Assembly: GCA_005877675.1 (NCBI GenBank)
Contig: VBNZ01000147.1
Coordinates: 20,332 to 31,440, forward strand
From: Gammaproteobacteria bacterium
Lineage (GTDB): Bacteria > Pseudomonadota > Gammaproteobacteria > Xanthomonadales > Rhodanobacteraceae
Reading direction: 5' to 3'
DNA: 11,109 nt
In this document: piece after piece, positions 1-8,061 of the stretch
How positions within the stretch are numbered: the stretch's first letter is position 1
How the letters are laid out: the number at the start of each line of letters is the position of its first letter
Program-made: the position numbers and the translations under genes
The notes under the pieces: model-generated
Database searches by the model: none
What the model saw: the letters and a program-made list of their open reading frames with translations, nothing else
Told to the model about the DNA's origin: nothing

Positions 1-81
1 GGGATTGCGCTGGTGCTCGTTGCAACGTTGGTGAGCGTCACGCATATCTGCGCTATGCTTCAGCGGTCGTCGCGCGTATAA
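1..81 (+). CDS. Possible C-terminal tail of a membrane protein (partial)
   Basis: Reading frame 1 is open from the window edge to a TAA at 79-81 and encodes 26 residues. The first 20 or so are strongly hydrophobic (GIALVLVATLV...ICAML), followed by a short basic end (QRSSRV), as in a last transmembrane helix with a cytoplasmic tail. It would converge on the Rieske gene and overlap its 3' end by about 22 bp. No start lies inside the window and the stretch is short, so the frame could be open by chance. On the opposite strand an ATG near 45 could also begin a gene, but its product would be hydrophilic and unremarkable. I cannot name a family. Confidence 0.28.
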   Translation, partial: GIALVLVATLVSVTHICAMLQRSSRV

Positions 82-374
82 ATTGCGCCGTTTTCCACTT
101 TTACTGGAAATTTCGCGATCGGCTCGTACGCCGGCGGGCACATTGCGGCGCCGCTGCGCAGGTCGAAGCGCGCACCGTGACGCGGGCACTCGACTTCGAA
201 GCCATGGATCTCGCCGCCCGCGAGCTCGCCGCCGTCGTGCGTGCAGATGTCTTCGACCGCATACAGCTCACCGTCGATATTGAATACTGCGATTGCGACG
301 TCGCGATCCCAGACGACTTTGAACTCGCCCGGCAGCAATTCGGATTGGGCGCAGACACGCAGCCATTCACTCAT
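60..374 (-). CDS. Rieske-type [2Fe-2S] ferredoxin (non-heme iron oxygenase ferredoxin subunit-like)
   Basis: A 104-residue soluble protein that is a single Rieske domain. The cluster ligands are visible as C44-T-H46 and C63-P-R-H66, the CxH...CxxH pattern of bacterial Rieske ferredoxins, which carry one electron at a time to oxygenases or reductases. No signal peptide or membrane anchor is seen, so it should be cytoplasmic. The start is the ATG at 374, because GGGAGG lies seven bases upstream; the frame runs on to 464 but that extension reads through a repeat element. The gene follows the suf genes on the same strand, separated from the broken acetyltransferase by repeat element A. Small Rieske proteins are often found beside SUF genes, so it may be a client or electron donor of the pathway. 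That role is inferred; the domain itself is clear. Confidence 0.88.
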   Translation of the reverse strand: MSEWLRVCAQSELLPGEFKVVWDRDVAIAVFNIDGELYAVEDICTHDGGELAGGEIHGFEVECPRHGARFDLRSGAAMCPPAYEPIAKFPVKVENGAIYTRDDR

Positions 375-391
375 CGCGCCTCCCGTTCTCA

Positions 392-551
392 TCGTTCCCG
401 CGAAAGCGGGGCTGCGCAGGCAGGATGCCCGGGCGAACATTCGCATAGCGAATACCCAAAGCACACGCGACAGGAGTAGCGTGTAATCCAGTGTCTTTCA
501 AACTCACATCAAAAAACAAAGGCACTGGGTTCCCGCTTTCGCGGGAACGAC
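392..551. repeat. Long mosaic palindromic repeat, copy A
   Basis: About 160 bp bounded by inverted ends: TCGTTCCCGCGAAAGCGGG at the left and CCCGCTTTCGCGGGAACGA at the right. Each end is itself a hairpin with GCGAAAGC or its complement in the middle. The interior (about 461-492) carries a module with CACGCGACAGGAGT followed by GCGTGTAATCCAGTG, which can fold as a further small hairpin. The same module occurs in inverted orientation in copy B (2738-2768), about 30 of 33 bases matching. The element lies directly upstream of the Rieske gene and downstream of the acetyltransferase remnant. It has no coding capacity. Confidence 0.8.
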
Positions 552-575
552 AAAAAGAAGATGCGCGAGCTGCAC

Positions 576-1113
576 TCAAAGGACTTTTACCAGCAGCTCG
601 AAACGCAGGTCGTCACGCTTGGGAATGCCGAACCGCTCATCCCCATACGGAAACGGTTTGTAGATGCCGCTGCGACGATAACCTCGACGCTCATACCAGG
701 CAATCAGCTCGTCGCGCACGGAAATCACGGTCATCTGCACGCGCGACACGCTCGGCCTCGTTCATCGCGACCTTGCCGACGCCGCTGCCCTGCTGCGTCG
801 GATCGACCGCGAACATGCCGAAATAGCAAAGCTCGCCCTGTTTTTCGACATGGCAGCATGCGAGCATGCGCGGCGCTGCGCCGCCATCGGCACGCTCGAA
901 GATCAGCACCCGGCTGCCGTGTTTTTCGATGACGTCGCGCAGACCTTCAGGATCGATGCGCTGCCCGTCGAGCAGGTCGGCCTCGGTGGTCCAGCCCTTG
1001 CGGCTCGCGTCGCCGCGATAGGCCGAAGTGACCAGTGCAACGAGCGCGGCTATGTCGGCCACAACGGCGTGACGGATTGCGATGGCGGCGGGTTGATCTA
1101 GCGTGGCGCTCAT
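576..1113 (-). pseudogene. GNAT-family N-acetyltransferase, frameshifted
   Basis: The first 126 residues, from the ATG at 1113, look like a GNAT domain: a beta strand (FGMFAVDP) followed by the acetyl-CoA loop QQGSGVGK near residues 108-114. Near 735-745 this frame goes out of register and ends at a stop at 691. A different minus-strand frame then continues the family's usual C-terminus from about 740 to a TGA at 576-578 (QMTVISVRDELIAWYERRGY, then PFPYGDERFGIPKRDDLRF). GNAT relatives usually have several more residues, often with a tryptophan, before the MTVI strand, so a small out-of-frame deletion is more likely than a single-base slip. The start overlaps the sufU stop as ATGA, with AGGA upstream, so it was translationally coupled to sufU. 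The substrate is unknown. A sequencing error remains possible. Confidence 0.75.
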
Positions 1114-1583
1114 GTTTTTTCCTGCAAGCTCGATTCTGGTGGTTTCGATTCCGTCGTCGCGGTGACGTGCCCGGCCAGCGCCGCACGCAAGGTCGCGAAC
1201 GGAAGCAGCGCGCATTTGCGCCGCGACGGATATTGCGCGAGCGCAGCGAAAGCATTCAAGTCGCCGAGCGTAGCCTCCTGCGCGAGCGCGCCCGCGACCA
1301 GGCGCGCGAAGTCAGCTTCGAGCTGCGCAAGCGCGACGGCGTCGAGATCGATCGCACGCTCGCCGAGCATCGACGCGCTCGCGCGCACCAGCGCGCAGGC
1401 CTCGCCGCGGAAGCGCAGATCGGCAATACGACCGTCGGTTACGCGCACATCCACGTGCAGCGCGTCGCCGCACAAGGGGTTGGCGCCATCGGCCGTATGC
1501 GTCGCGTGTTCGAGTGCGCCAAAGCGCCGCGGCGCGCGGCTGTGTTCGAGCACGAGTTGATGGTACGGCGCCGCTGCTGTCAT
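1110..1583 (-). CDS. sufU: SufU-like iron-sulfur assembly scaffold / sulfur acceptor
   Basis: A 157-residue IscU/SufU-fold protein. The three conserved cysteines and the zinc-binding aspartate are visible: NPLCGD (C38, D40), GEACALVRASASM (C63) and RRKC (C124). Their positions fit those of Bacillus SufU (C41, D43, C66, C128). In that family the protein binds zinc and takes persulfide from SufS, replacing SufE. No sufE or sufA is in the window, so the same job is inferred here. The ATG at 1583 is chosen because it puts the typical YHQLVLEHSRAPR N-terminus at residue 7. The Shine-Dalgarno is poor, and a TACACT lies six bases upstream of the ATG, so a leaderless transcript is conceivable. It is cut off from sufS by an opposing gene, so it probably needs its own promoter in 1584-1658. 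Confidence 0.85.
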   Translation of the reverse strand: MTAAAPYHQLVLEHSRAPRRFGALEHATHTADGANPLCGDALHVDVRVTDGRIADLRFRGEACALVRASASMLGERAIDLDAVALAQLEADFARLVAGALAQEATLGDLNAFAALAQYPSRRKCALLPFATLRAALAGHVTATTESKPPESSLQEKT

Positions 1584-1658
1584 GCGCAAAGTGTAACGCG
1601 CTGCCGCCAACGTGCGCACGGCGGGGTAAGCTACGCCAATCATTCGCCGGAGATAAAC
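1584..1658. promoter_or_regulatory. Divergent intergenic control region between sufU and the oxidoreductase
   Basis: Seventy-five bases separate the divergent starts of sufU (minus) and the oxidoreductase (plus), so both promoters should lie here or within the opposite gene. For the plus gene, GGAG at about 1649-1652 precedes the ATG at 1659 at good spacing. For the minus gene, a TACACT ends six bases before the ATG, which would give an almost leaderless mRNA. No convincing -35 boxes were found for either, so the promoter assignment is weak. Confidence 0.3.
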
Positions 1659-2660
1659 ATGTCTGCCATCAACCGTCAGTTCCGCCTCGCCGCGCGTCCG
1701 GTCGGCCTGCCCAAACGCAGCGATTTCAATCTCGTCGAGGACCCCGTGCCGGTACCGGGCGACGGCGAGTTCGTCGTGCGCAACGCGTATATCTCGCTCG
1801 ACCCCGCAATGCGCGGCTGGATGAACGAGGGTAAATCGTACGTGCCCCCGGTCGGCCTCGGCGAGGTGATGCGCGCGTATGCGGCCGGCGAAGTCGTCGC
1901 CTCCAAACACGAAAAATTTCCGATCGGCAGCCACGTCGCCGGCGTGTTCGGCGTGCAGGAATACGCGCTCTCGAATGGCAAGGGCGCGCATCTCGCCGAC
2001 GCAAAGCTGGCGCCGTTGCCTGTATATTTGAGTGCGTTGGGCATGACCGGCATGACTGCGTACTTCGGCCTGCTCGATGTCGGCGCGGCACAGGCGGGCG
2101 ATAGCGTCGTCGTGTCGGCGGCGGCGGGCGCGGTCGGCAGCCTGGTCGGCCAGATTGCCAAGATCAAGGGCTGCCGCGTGGTAGGCATTGCCGGCGGCGC
2201 GGACAAGTGCCGCATGCTGCTCGACGACTACGGCTTTGATGCGGCGATCGACTATAAGCACGACGACGTCAAAGACGCGCTGAAGAAACATTGTCCACAA
2301 GGCATCAATGTGTACTTCGACAATGTCGGCGGCGACATCCTCGACGCCGCGTTGAGCCAACTCGCGCTGCACGCGCGCGTCGTGATCTGCGGCGCAATCT
2401 CGCAATACAACAGCACTTCGGGCGTGAAAGGACCGGCCAACTATCTGGCGTTGCTGGTCTGCCGCGCACGCATGCAGGGCATGGTCGTGTTCGACTACGC
2501 CAGCCGCTATGGCGAAGCGGCACGCGATCTGGGCATATGGCTCGCACAGGGCAAGCTTAAGTCGCGCGAGGACATCGTCGAGGGGTTCGACACGTTTCCC
2601 GAGACGCTGCTCAAGCTGTTCCGCGGGGAGAATATGGGCAAGTTGATATTGAAGGTTTGA
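1659..2660 (+). CDS. NADP-dependent oxidoreductase, CurA/YncB type (medium-chain dehydrogenase/reductase superfamily)
   Basis: A 333-residue cytoplasmic protein of the zinc-independent MDR group that includes curcumin reductase CurA/YncB and prostaglandin/leukotriene reductases, which reduce activated C=C bonds with NADPH. The N-terminus is the usual one (NRQF.LAARP.G.P, then LDPAMRGWM near 48-55). The nucleotide-binding motif is AAAGAVGSLVGQIAK at 154-168, followed by the VYFDNVGGDILDA segment near 218-230 and the C-terminal ENMGKLILKV. The ATG at 1659 has GGAG upstream. It is the only plus-strand gene within the suf cluster and lies between sufS and sufU, convergent with sufS. Nothing ties it to Fe-S assembly; an insertion or rearrangement is inferred. 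Family assignment is firm, substrate unknown. Confidence 0.9.
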   Translation: MSAINRQFRLAARPVGLPKRSDFNLVEDPVPVPGDGEFVVRNAYISLDPAMRGWMNEGKSYVPPVGLGEVMRAYAAGEVVASKHEKFPIGSHVAGVFGVQEYALSNGKGAHLADAKLAPLPVYLSALGMTGMTAYFGLLDVGAAQAGDSVVVSAAAGAVGSLVGQIAKIKGCRVVGIAGGADKCRMLLDDYGFDAAIDYKHDDVKDALKKHCPQGINVYFDNVGGDILDAALSQLALHARVVICGAISQYNSTSGVKGPANYLALLVCRARMQGMVVFDYASRYGEAARDLGIWLAQGKLKSREDIVEGFDTFPETLLKLFRGENMGKLILKV

Positions 2661-2684
2661 CGCGCCCGGACATCTTCTAAGCTC

Positions 2685-2842
2685 GTCATTCCCGCGAAGG
2701 CGACCTTGCTCGCGCACCACAATAGAAAAAGAACAGGCACTGGATTACACGCGACTCCTGTCGCGTGCCCTTCGGGCCATCCGCCGTGCAGATGTTCGCT
2801 TCGGCATCCCGCCTTAACAGTCCCGCTTTCCGCGGGAATGAC
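2685..2842. repeat. Long mosaic palindromic repeat, copy B
   Basis: A 158-bp element filling most of the convergent gap between the oxidoreductase stop (2660) and the sufS stop (2860). Its right end is TCCCGCTTTCCGCGGGAATGAC; its left end GTCATTCCCGCGAAGGCG is more degenerate. Reverse-complemented, it aligns with copy A along its length: the ends, a GGATGCC..GCGAACAT segment, and the CACGCGACAGGAGT / GCGTGTAATCCAGTG module (here 2738-2768 on the opposite strand). It could also act as a bidirectional terminator, since no separate intrinsic terminator with a T-tract is seen between the converging genes. Confidence 0.78.
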
Positions 2843-2859
2843 TGCGGTAAAGGAAGGCC

Positions 2860-4080
2860 TCACGCCAACAGCTTGCGCACCTTCGCGATCGCGGCGATAA
2901 ATGCATCGACCTCTGCGTGCGTGTTGTAGAACGCGAGCGAGGCGCGCGCAGTCGCGGGCACGCCGTAGAACTGCATCAGCGGATGTGCGCAGTGGTGACC
3001 CGAGCGCACGGCGATGCCTTCGTGGTCGAGCAGGGTCGCAAGGTCGTGCGCGTGTATGCCGTCGATCAGAAACGAGAACACGGCGGCCTTGTCCTTGGCC
3101 TCGCCGAACAGGCGCAGGCCCGGCACCGATTTGAGCGCAGCGTTCGTATAGTCACGCAGCGCGTGCTCGGCCGCGCCGATGCGATCGAGGCCCAGCTCGG
3201 TGACGTAGTCGATCGCCGCGCCGAGGCCGATAAAGCCTGCGATATTCGGCGTGCCCGCTTCGAATTTATGCGGCACATCGGCGAACGTGGTGCCGTCGAA
3301 GCTCACCGTGCGGATCATCTCGCCGCCACCGAAGAACGGCGGCATCGAATCGAGCAGTTCGCGCCGCGCCCATAGCACGCCCGTGCCGGTCGGCCCGAAC
3401 AGCTTGTGCCCGGTGATCGCGTAGAAATCGCAACCGAGCGCCTGCACGTCGATCGGCAGATGCGGCGCGGCCTGCGAGCCGTCGACCAGCAGCGGGATTC
3501 CACGCGCTCGACATGCTTTCGCCAGCTCGCGCACGGGATTGATCGTGCCGAGCACATTGGACACGTGCGTAACGCCGGCGAGCTTCACTCTCGGCGTCAG
3601 ACGCTTGATGAATTCCTCGACGATCAGCTCGCCGCTCTGCGTGATCGGTGCGGGAACGACCTTCGCGCCCGTGCGCGCGGCGACGAGCTGCCACGGCACG
3701 ATGTTGGCGTGATGCTCCATCGTCGTGACCAGAACCTCATCGCCCGGCTGCAAACGCGGCAGCGCGTAGCTGTAAGCAACCGTGTTGATCGCCTGCGTCG
3801 TGCCGCTGGTGAAGATCACCTCGTCGCGCGACTTGGCGTTGATGAACTGCGCCAGCTTGTCGCGCACCGCTTCGTAGGCACTGGTCGCTTCCTCGCCGAG
3901 CGTGTGCACGGCGCGCGAGACATTTGCGTTATGCCGTCGATAGAAATCGTCGACCGTTTCGATGACCCTGCGCGGCTTCTGCGCCGTGTTGGCATTGTCG
4001 AAATAGATCAGCGGCTTGCCGTGAACTGTGCGCGACAGCAGCGGGAAGTCTTTGCGGATTTGTTGGACGTCGAAGCTCAT
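2860..4080 (-). CDS. sufS: Cysteine desulfurase SufS
   Basis: A PLP-dependent class V aminotransferase-fold enzyme that removes sulfur from L-cysteine as a protein-bound persulfide and passes it to the Suf scaffold. It is 406 residues, the same length as E. coli SufS, and the key residues fall at the same numbers: H123 in MEHHAN, K226 in ITGHKLFGPTG (PLP Schiff base), and C364 in RSGHHCAHPL (persulfide). D200 in LLVDGSQ should contact the pyridine nitrogen. The RSGHHCAH loop marks the group II SufS type rather than IscS. The ATG at 4080 gives the standard SFDV..IRKDFPLL beginning. The Shine-Dalgarno is weak (AAAGAA). Repeat C ends only 11 bases upstream, separating it from sufD, but it should still be read from the suf promoter. 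Confidence 0.96.
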   Translation of the reverse strand: MSFDVQQIRKDFPLLSRTVHGKPLIYFDNANTAQKPRRVIETVDDFYRRHNANVSRAVHTLGEEATSAYEAVRDKLAQFINAKSRDEVIFTSGTTQAINTVAYSYALPRLQPGDEVLVTTMEHHANIVPWQLVAARTGAKVVPAPITQSGELIVEEFIKRLTPRVKLAGVTHVSNVLGTINPVRELAKACRARGIPLLVDGSQAAPHLPIDVQALGCDFYAITGHKLFGPTGTGVLWARRELLDSMPPFFGGGEMIRTVSFDGTTFADVPHKFEAGTPNIAGFIGLGAAIDYVTELGLDRIGAAEHALRDYTNAALKSVPGLRLFGEAKDKAAVFSFLIDGIHAHDLATLLDHEGIAVRSGHHCAHPLMQFYGVPATARASLAFYNTHAEVDAFIAAIAKVRKLLA

Positions 4081-4091
4081 TTCTTTGGCTC

Positions 4092-4185
4092 GTCATTCCC
4101 GCGAAAGCGGGAATCCAGTGTCTTGGCTCTTGATGGAATAAGACGAAAGGAAAAGTTGCTGGATTCCCGTCTTCGCGGGAATGAC
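4092..4185. repeat. Short mosaic palindromic repeat, copy C (inside suf operon)
   Basis: A 94-bp element in the 115-bp gap between sufD and sufS. Its two 27-bp ends are inverted copies (GTCATTCCCGCGAA...GGAATCCAG against CTGGATTCCCG...GGGAATGAC, 25 of 27 matching), with a 40-bp AT-richer middle. Each end has the form ATTCCC-N8-GGGAAT (4095-4114 and 4163-4182), the same pattern as the neisserial dRS3 repeat. It has the terminal parts of copy A but lacks the CACGCGACAGGAGT module. In suf mRNA it could fold into a long hairpin just upstream of the sufS start. Confidence 0.85.
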
Positions 4186-4195
4186 AGCTCGATAC

Positions 4196-5335
4196 TTATG
4201 AATTTTCCCCGCCGACGCGCGGCGCAAGCAGGCCCGCAATATGTTCGCGCAGCCATGGCTGCGCGATGCGATCGAGCGCGACGTCGCAGAATGCACCGAC
4301 GAGCAAGCGCTTCGCATCGACACAAGCGATTCCGCGAGAACGCAGGTAGAACAACGCACGCTCATCGATCTGGCCGACGGTGGCGCCATGCGCAGCTTTC
4401 ACCTCGTCGGCGTAGATTTCGAGCACCGGTTGCGTGTCGATCTCGGCCAATGGCGACAGCAGCAGATTCTTGTTCGATAGCTGCGCGTCGGCGCCGTCGG
4501 CACCCTGCGCCACCGTGATCGCGCCATGAAAGATTCCACGCGCGCGCTGATCAGCGACGCCGCGCCAAAGGATATCGCACGTCGTGTCGCGCGCAACGTG
4601 GCGCACATCAAGCTGCGTGTCGGCATGCTCGCGCCCACGCAGCGCGAATACGCCGCGCGATTCCAAATGCGCCTGCTCGCCCGCCAGCTCCACCTGCATA
4701 TCCAGGCGCTGCAGGCGGCCGCCCAGCACGACGTGCGTCGAACGCAACGCGGACTTCGCCGCGGCACGCACATCGACGAGGCGATACAACGAAGCCGACT
4801 CTGGCAGCTCGCACAAGCTGACCAGATCGAGCGATGTGGAGTCGGCCAGATCGATGCGCCGGCTGACGCAGCCGAGCACGCCGATGCCGTCGGCGCCAAG
4901 AAATTGTTCTACGACGCTGGCGCGCCCGCTCACCATCGCCACGGCGACGTTCACCTGCCAGCGGCTCGGCTGCGCGCTCGGCACGCTGATGTAGACCACG
5001 TGCAGCGACTGGTCGATGTCGCCGTCAATGCGAAGCGAGTAGGTATTGCCGGCGGATTCGCCCACGGTGACGGCAGCGCCGACCTGCGTGACGTCGGAGT
5101 GCGCTTCCGAAAACGCGCCGTTGATGAAAACGACACGGCGACCCTGCGTTTGCGGCCAATCGAAGCGGGCGCGCAGGGCATCCGGCAAAGCGGCTTGCGT
5201 GTAGGCGGCGACGAATTCCTGTTGCGACAGCGCACGCAACGCCATCTTGCTGTAGCGCCAGGATTCCTCGCGCGCGCGCGCGTCGCCGCGGCCGAGCTCC
5301 TCCAGCAGATCACGTGCTTGCGCAGCAGCCGCCAT
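4196..5335 (-). CDS. sufD: Fe-S cluster assembly protein SufD
   Basis: A 379-residue SufB/SufD-fold protein, the partner of SufB in the SufBC2D scaffold complex. The C-terminal half is typical: LSNKNLLLSPLAEIDTQP, then LEIYADEVKAAHGATVGQID with the conserved histidine used at the SufB-SufD interface, then ALFYLRSRGI. The N-terminal third is less conserved, as usual in the family. Two starts are possible: GTG at 5338 (GTGA overlap with the sufC stop) or ATG at 5335 (TGATG overlap). The ATG is preferred because GGAG lies seven bases before it. Either way translation is coupled to sufC. The protein ends just before repeat C. Confidence 0.94.
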   Translation of the reverse strand: MAAAAQARDLLEELGRGDARAREESWRYSKMALRALSQQEFVAAYTQAALPDALRARFDWPQTQGRRVVFINGAFSEAHSDVTQVGAAVTVGESAGNTYSLRIDGDIDQSLHVVYISVPSAQPSRWQVNVAVAMVSGRASVVEQFLGADGIGVLGCVSRRIDLADSTSLDLVSLCELPESASLYRLVDVRAAAKSALRSTHVVLGGRLQRLDMQVELAGEQAHLESRGVFALRGREHADTQLDVRHVARDTTCDILWRGVADQRARGIFHGAITVAQGADGADAQLSNKNLLLSPLAEIDTQPVLEIYADEVKAAHGATVGQIDERALFYLRSRGIACVDAKRLLVGAFCDVALDRIAQPWLREHIAGLLAPRVGGENS

Positions 5336-6111
5336 CACGCCGCTCCGGCGCCGACCTGACCAGGCACGTGGCGCTCGCCGACCCAGGCATAGCCGTGCGC
5401 CTCGAGCTGCAGCGCGAGCGCTTTGTCGCCGCTCTCGACGATGCGTCCGTCGGCAAGCACGTGCACGAAATCGGGCACGATGTAGTCGAGCAGGCGCTGG
5501 TAGTGCGTGATCACGAGAAACGCGCGCTTCGGATTGCGCATCGCGTTGACGCCGTCAGCGACCATCTTGAGCGCGTCGATGTCGAGACCCGAATCGGTTT
5601 CATCGAGGATCGCGAGCGCAGGTTCGAGCAGCGCCATCTGAAAAATCTCGTTGCGCTTCTTCTCGCCACCAGAGAAACCTTCGTTCACGGCGCGATGCAG
5701 CAGTTCATCCTTGAGATGCAGCACCGCGAGTTTCTCGCGCACCAATTTGAGGAACTGCATCGAATCGAGTTCGCTCTCGCCGCGATGCTTGCGCTGCGCG
5801 TTCAGCGCTGCGCGCAGGAAATAGGTGTTGTTGACGCCCGGAATCTCGACCGGATACTGGAACGCGAGAAACATGCCCTCGGCCGCGCGCTGCTCGGGTT
5901 CGAGTGCGAGCAGATTCTGTCCGTTGTAGACGACGGAGCCCTGCGTGACCTCGTAGCCCTCGCGACCCGCGAGCACATTGCCGAGCGTCGACTTGCCCGC
6001 GCCGTTCGGCCCCATGATCGCGTGCATCTCGCCCGCATTCACCTCGAGTGAGAGGCCTTTGAGGATTTCCTTGCCCGCGACGCGGACGTGGAGATTTTCG
6101 ATTTTCAGCAT
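5335..6111 (-). CDS. sufC: Fe-S cluster assembly ATPase SufC
   Basis: A 258-residue soluble ABC-type ATPase that drives conformational change of the SufBCD scaffold. Motifs in order: Walker A GPNGAGKST at 34-42, Q-loop glutamine in AFQYPVEIPG (Q85), signature FSGGEKKR at 146-153, Walker B LAILDETDSGLD with E171, and the switch histidine in ITHYQRLL (H203). The FSGGEKKRNE signature and ETDSGLDIDAL sequence distinguish SufC from transport ABC proteins. Its ATG follows the sufB stop with no gap (TAAATG), and its own TGA overlaps the sufD start, so the three genes are translated as a block. Confidence 0.97.
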   Translation of the reverse strand: MLKIENLHVRVAGKEILKGLSLEVNAGEMHAIMGPNGAGKSTLGNVLAGREGYEVTQGSVVYNGQNLLALEPEQRAAEGMFLAFQYPVEIPGVNNTYFLRAALNAQRKHRGESELDSMQFLKLVREKLAVLHLKDELLHRAVNEGFSGGEKKRNEIFQMALLEPALAILDETDSGLDIDALKMVADGVNAMRNPKRAFLVITHYQRLLDYIVPDFVHVLADGRIVESGDKALALQLEAHGYAWVGERHVPGQVGAGAA

Positions 6112-7575
<1,464 letters not shown>

Positions 7576-7585
7576 CTTTGTTGTC

Positions 7586-8038
7586 TCACGCAGTTGCGAG
7601 CTGCACCGGGATCGTGCCGCGCGCTTTCGGAGCGGGCCGTAACATATCCGCCAGCGTCACGCCTTCGAGTGCGCCGGCGATCGCCTGATTGATGCGACGC
7701 CAGTTCACGCGCACGCCGCAATGCGATTCGTGATCGCACAGGCCGACCTGCGCGCTGCACTCGGTCATGCCGATCGGACCTTCGATCGCGGTGACGATAT
7801 CGGCGATCGTGATGCGCTCGGCCGCGCGCGCGAGGCGATAACCGCCGTTGACGCCGCGGAACGATTCGACCAGCTGCGCATGCGCGAGCTGCTTGAGCAG
7901 CTTCGACACGGTCGGCAGTTCAAGATGCGCGCGCGTCGCGACTTCTTGCGCGCTCAGCACCAACGCACGTGCGGCGCCGTCGGCAAGCACGGTCATTACC
8001 ACGGTGGCGTAATCGGTCAATTTGCTGACGCGGAGCAT
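7586..8038 (-). CDS. Rrf2-family SUF system regulator (IscR-like)
   Basis: A 150-residue winged-helix DNA-binding regulator. The N-terminus MLRVSKLTDYATVVMTVLA and the helix-turn-helix with LPTVSKLLKQLAHAQLVES and the wing RGVNGGYRLAR are typical of Rrf2. Three cysteines, C94, C101 and C107 (ECSAQVGLCDHESHC), match the IscR pattern (C92, C98, C104) apart from one extra residue in the first gap, so it probably binds a [2Fe-2S] or related cluster and senses Fe-S status. It resembles the Xanthomonas-type SUF regulator family more than E. coli IscR. The ATG at 8038 is chosen over the longer frame to 8140 because it gives the family N-terminus and the extension would cross the promoter. It is first in the suf operon, so it probably autoregulates. 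Confidence 0.93.
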   Translation of the reverse strand: MLRVSKLTDYATVVMTVLADGAARALVLSAQEVATRAHLELPTVSKLLKQLAHAQLVESFRGVNGGYRLARAAERITIADIVTAIEGPIGMTECSAQVGLCDHESHCGVRVNWRRINQAIAGALEGVTLADMLRPAPKARGTIPVQLATA

Positions 8039-8061
8039 GGCTTTAGTCGCGAAACCTAATG

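Noticed and set aside
1035..1658. Long plus-strand extension of the oxidoreductase frame back to 1035
   Set aside because: It lies antisense to sufU and the GNAT gene, has an arginine-rich composition typical of GC-rich shadow frames, and the family N-terminus plus ribosome site place the start at 1659.
1584..2720. Minus-strand open frame upstream of sufU, antisense to the oxidoreductase
   Set aside because: The frame is continuous with sufU by chance. The sequence is the complement of a recognisable enzyme, is rich in Ala/Arg/His/Val without domains, and SufU homology begins only after 1583.
2685..2842. Insertion sequence or transposon carrying the oxidoreductase
   Set aside because: No transposase, and although repeats flank the wider region, the element itself is only 158 bp with no coding capacity. 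Mobility of the gene is not shown.
392..4185. CRISPR array from recurrent palindromes
   Set aside because: The repeats are far apart, in both orientations, of unequal length, with no regular spacers and no cas genes.
3406..4518. 370-residue plus-strand frame antisense to sufS and sufD
   Set aside because: It crosses two conserved genes and a repeat, has no family character and fits GC-skewed third-position shadows.
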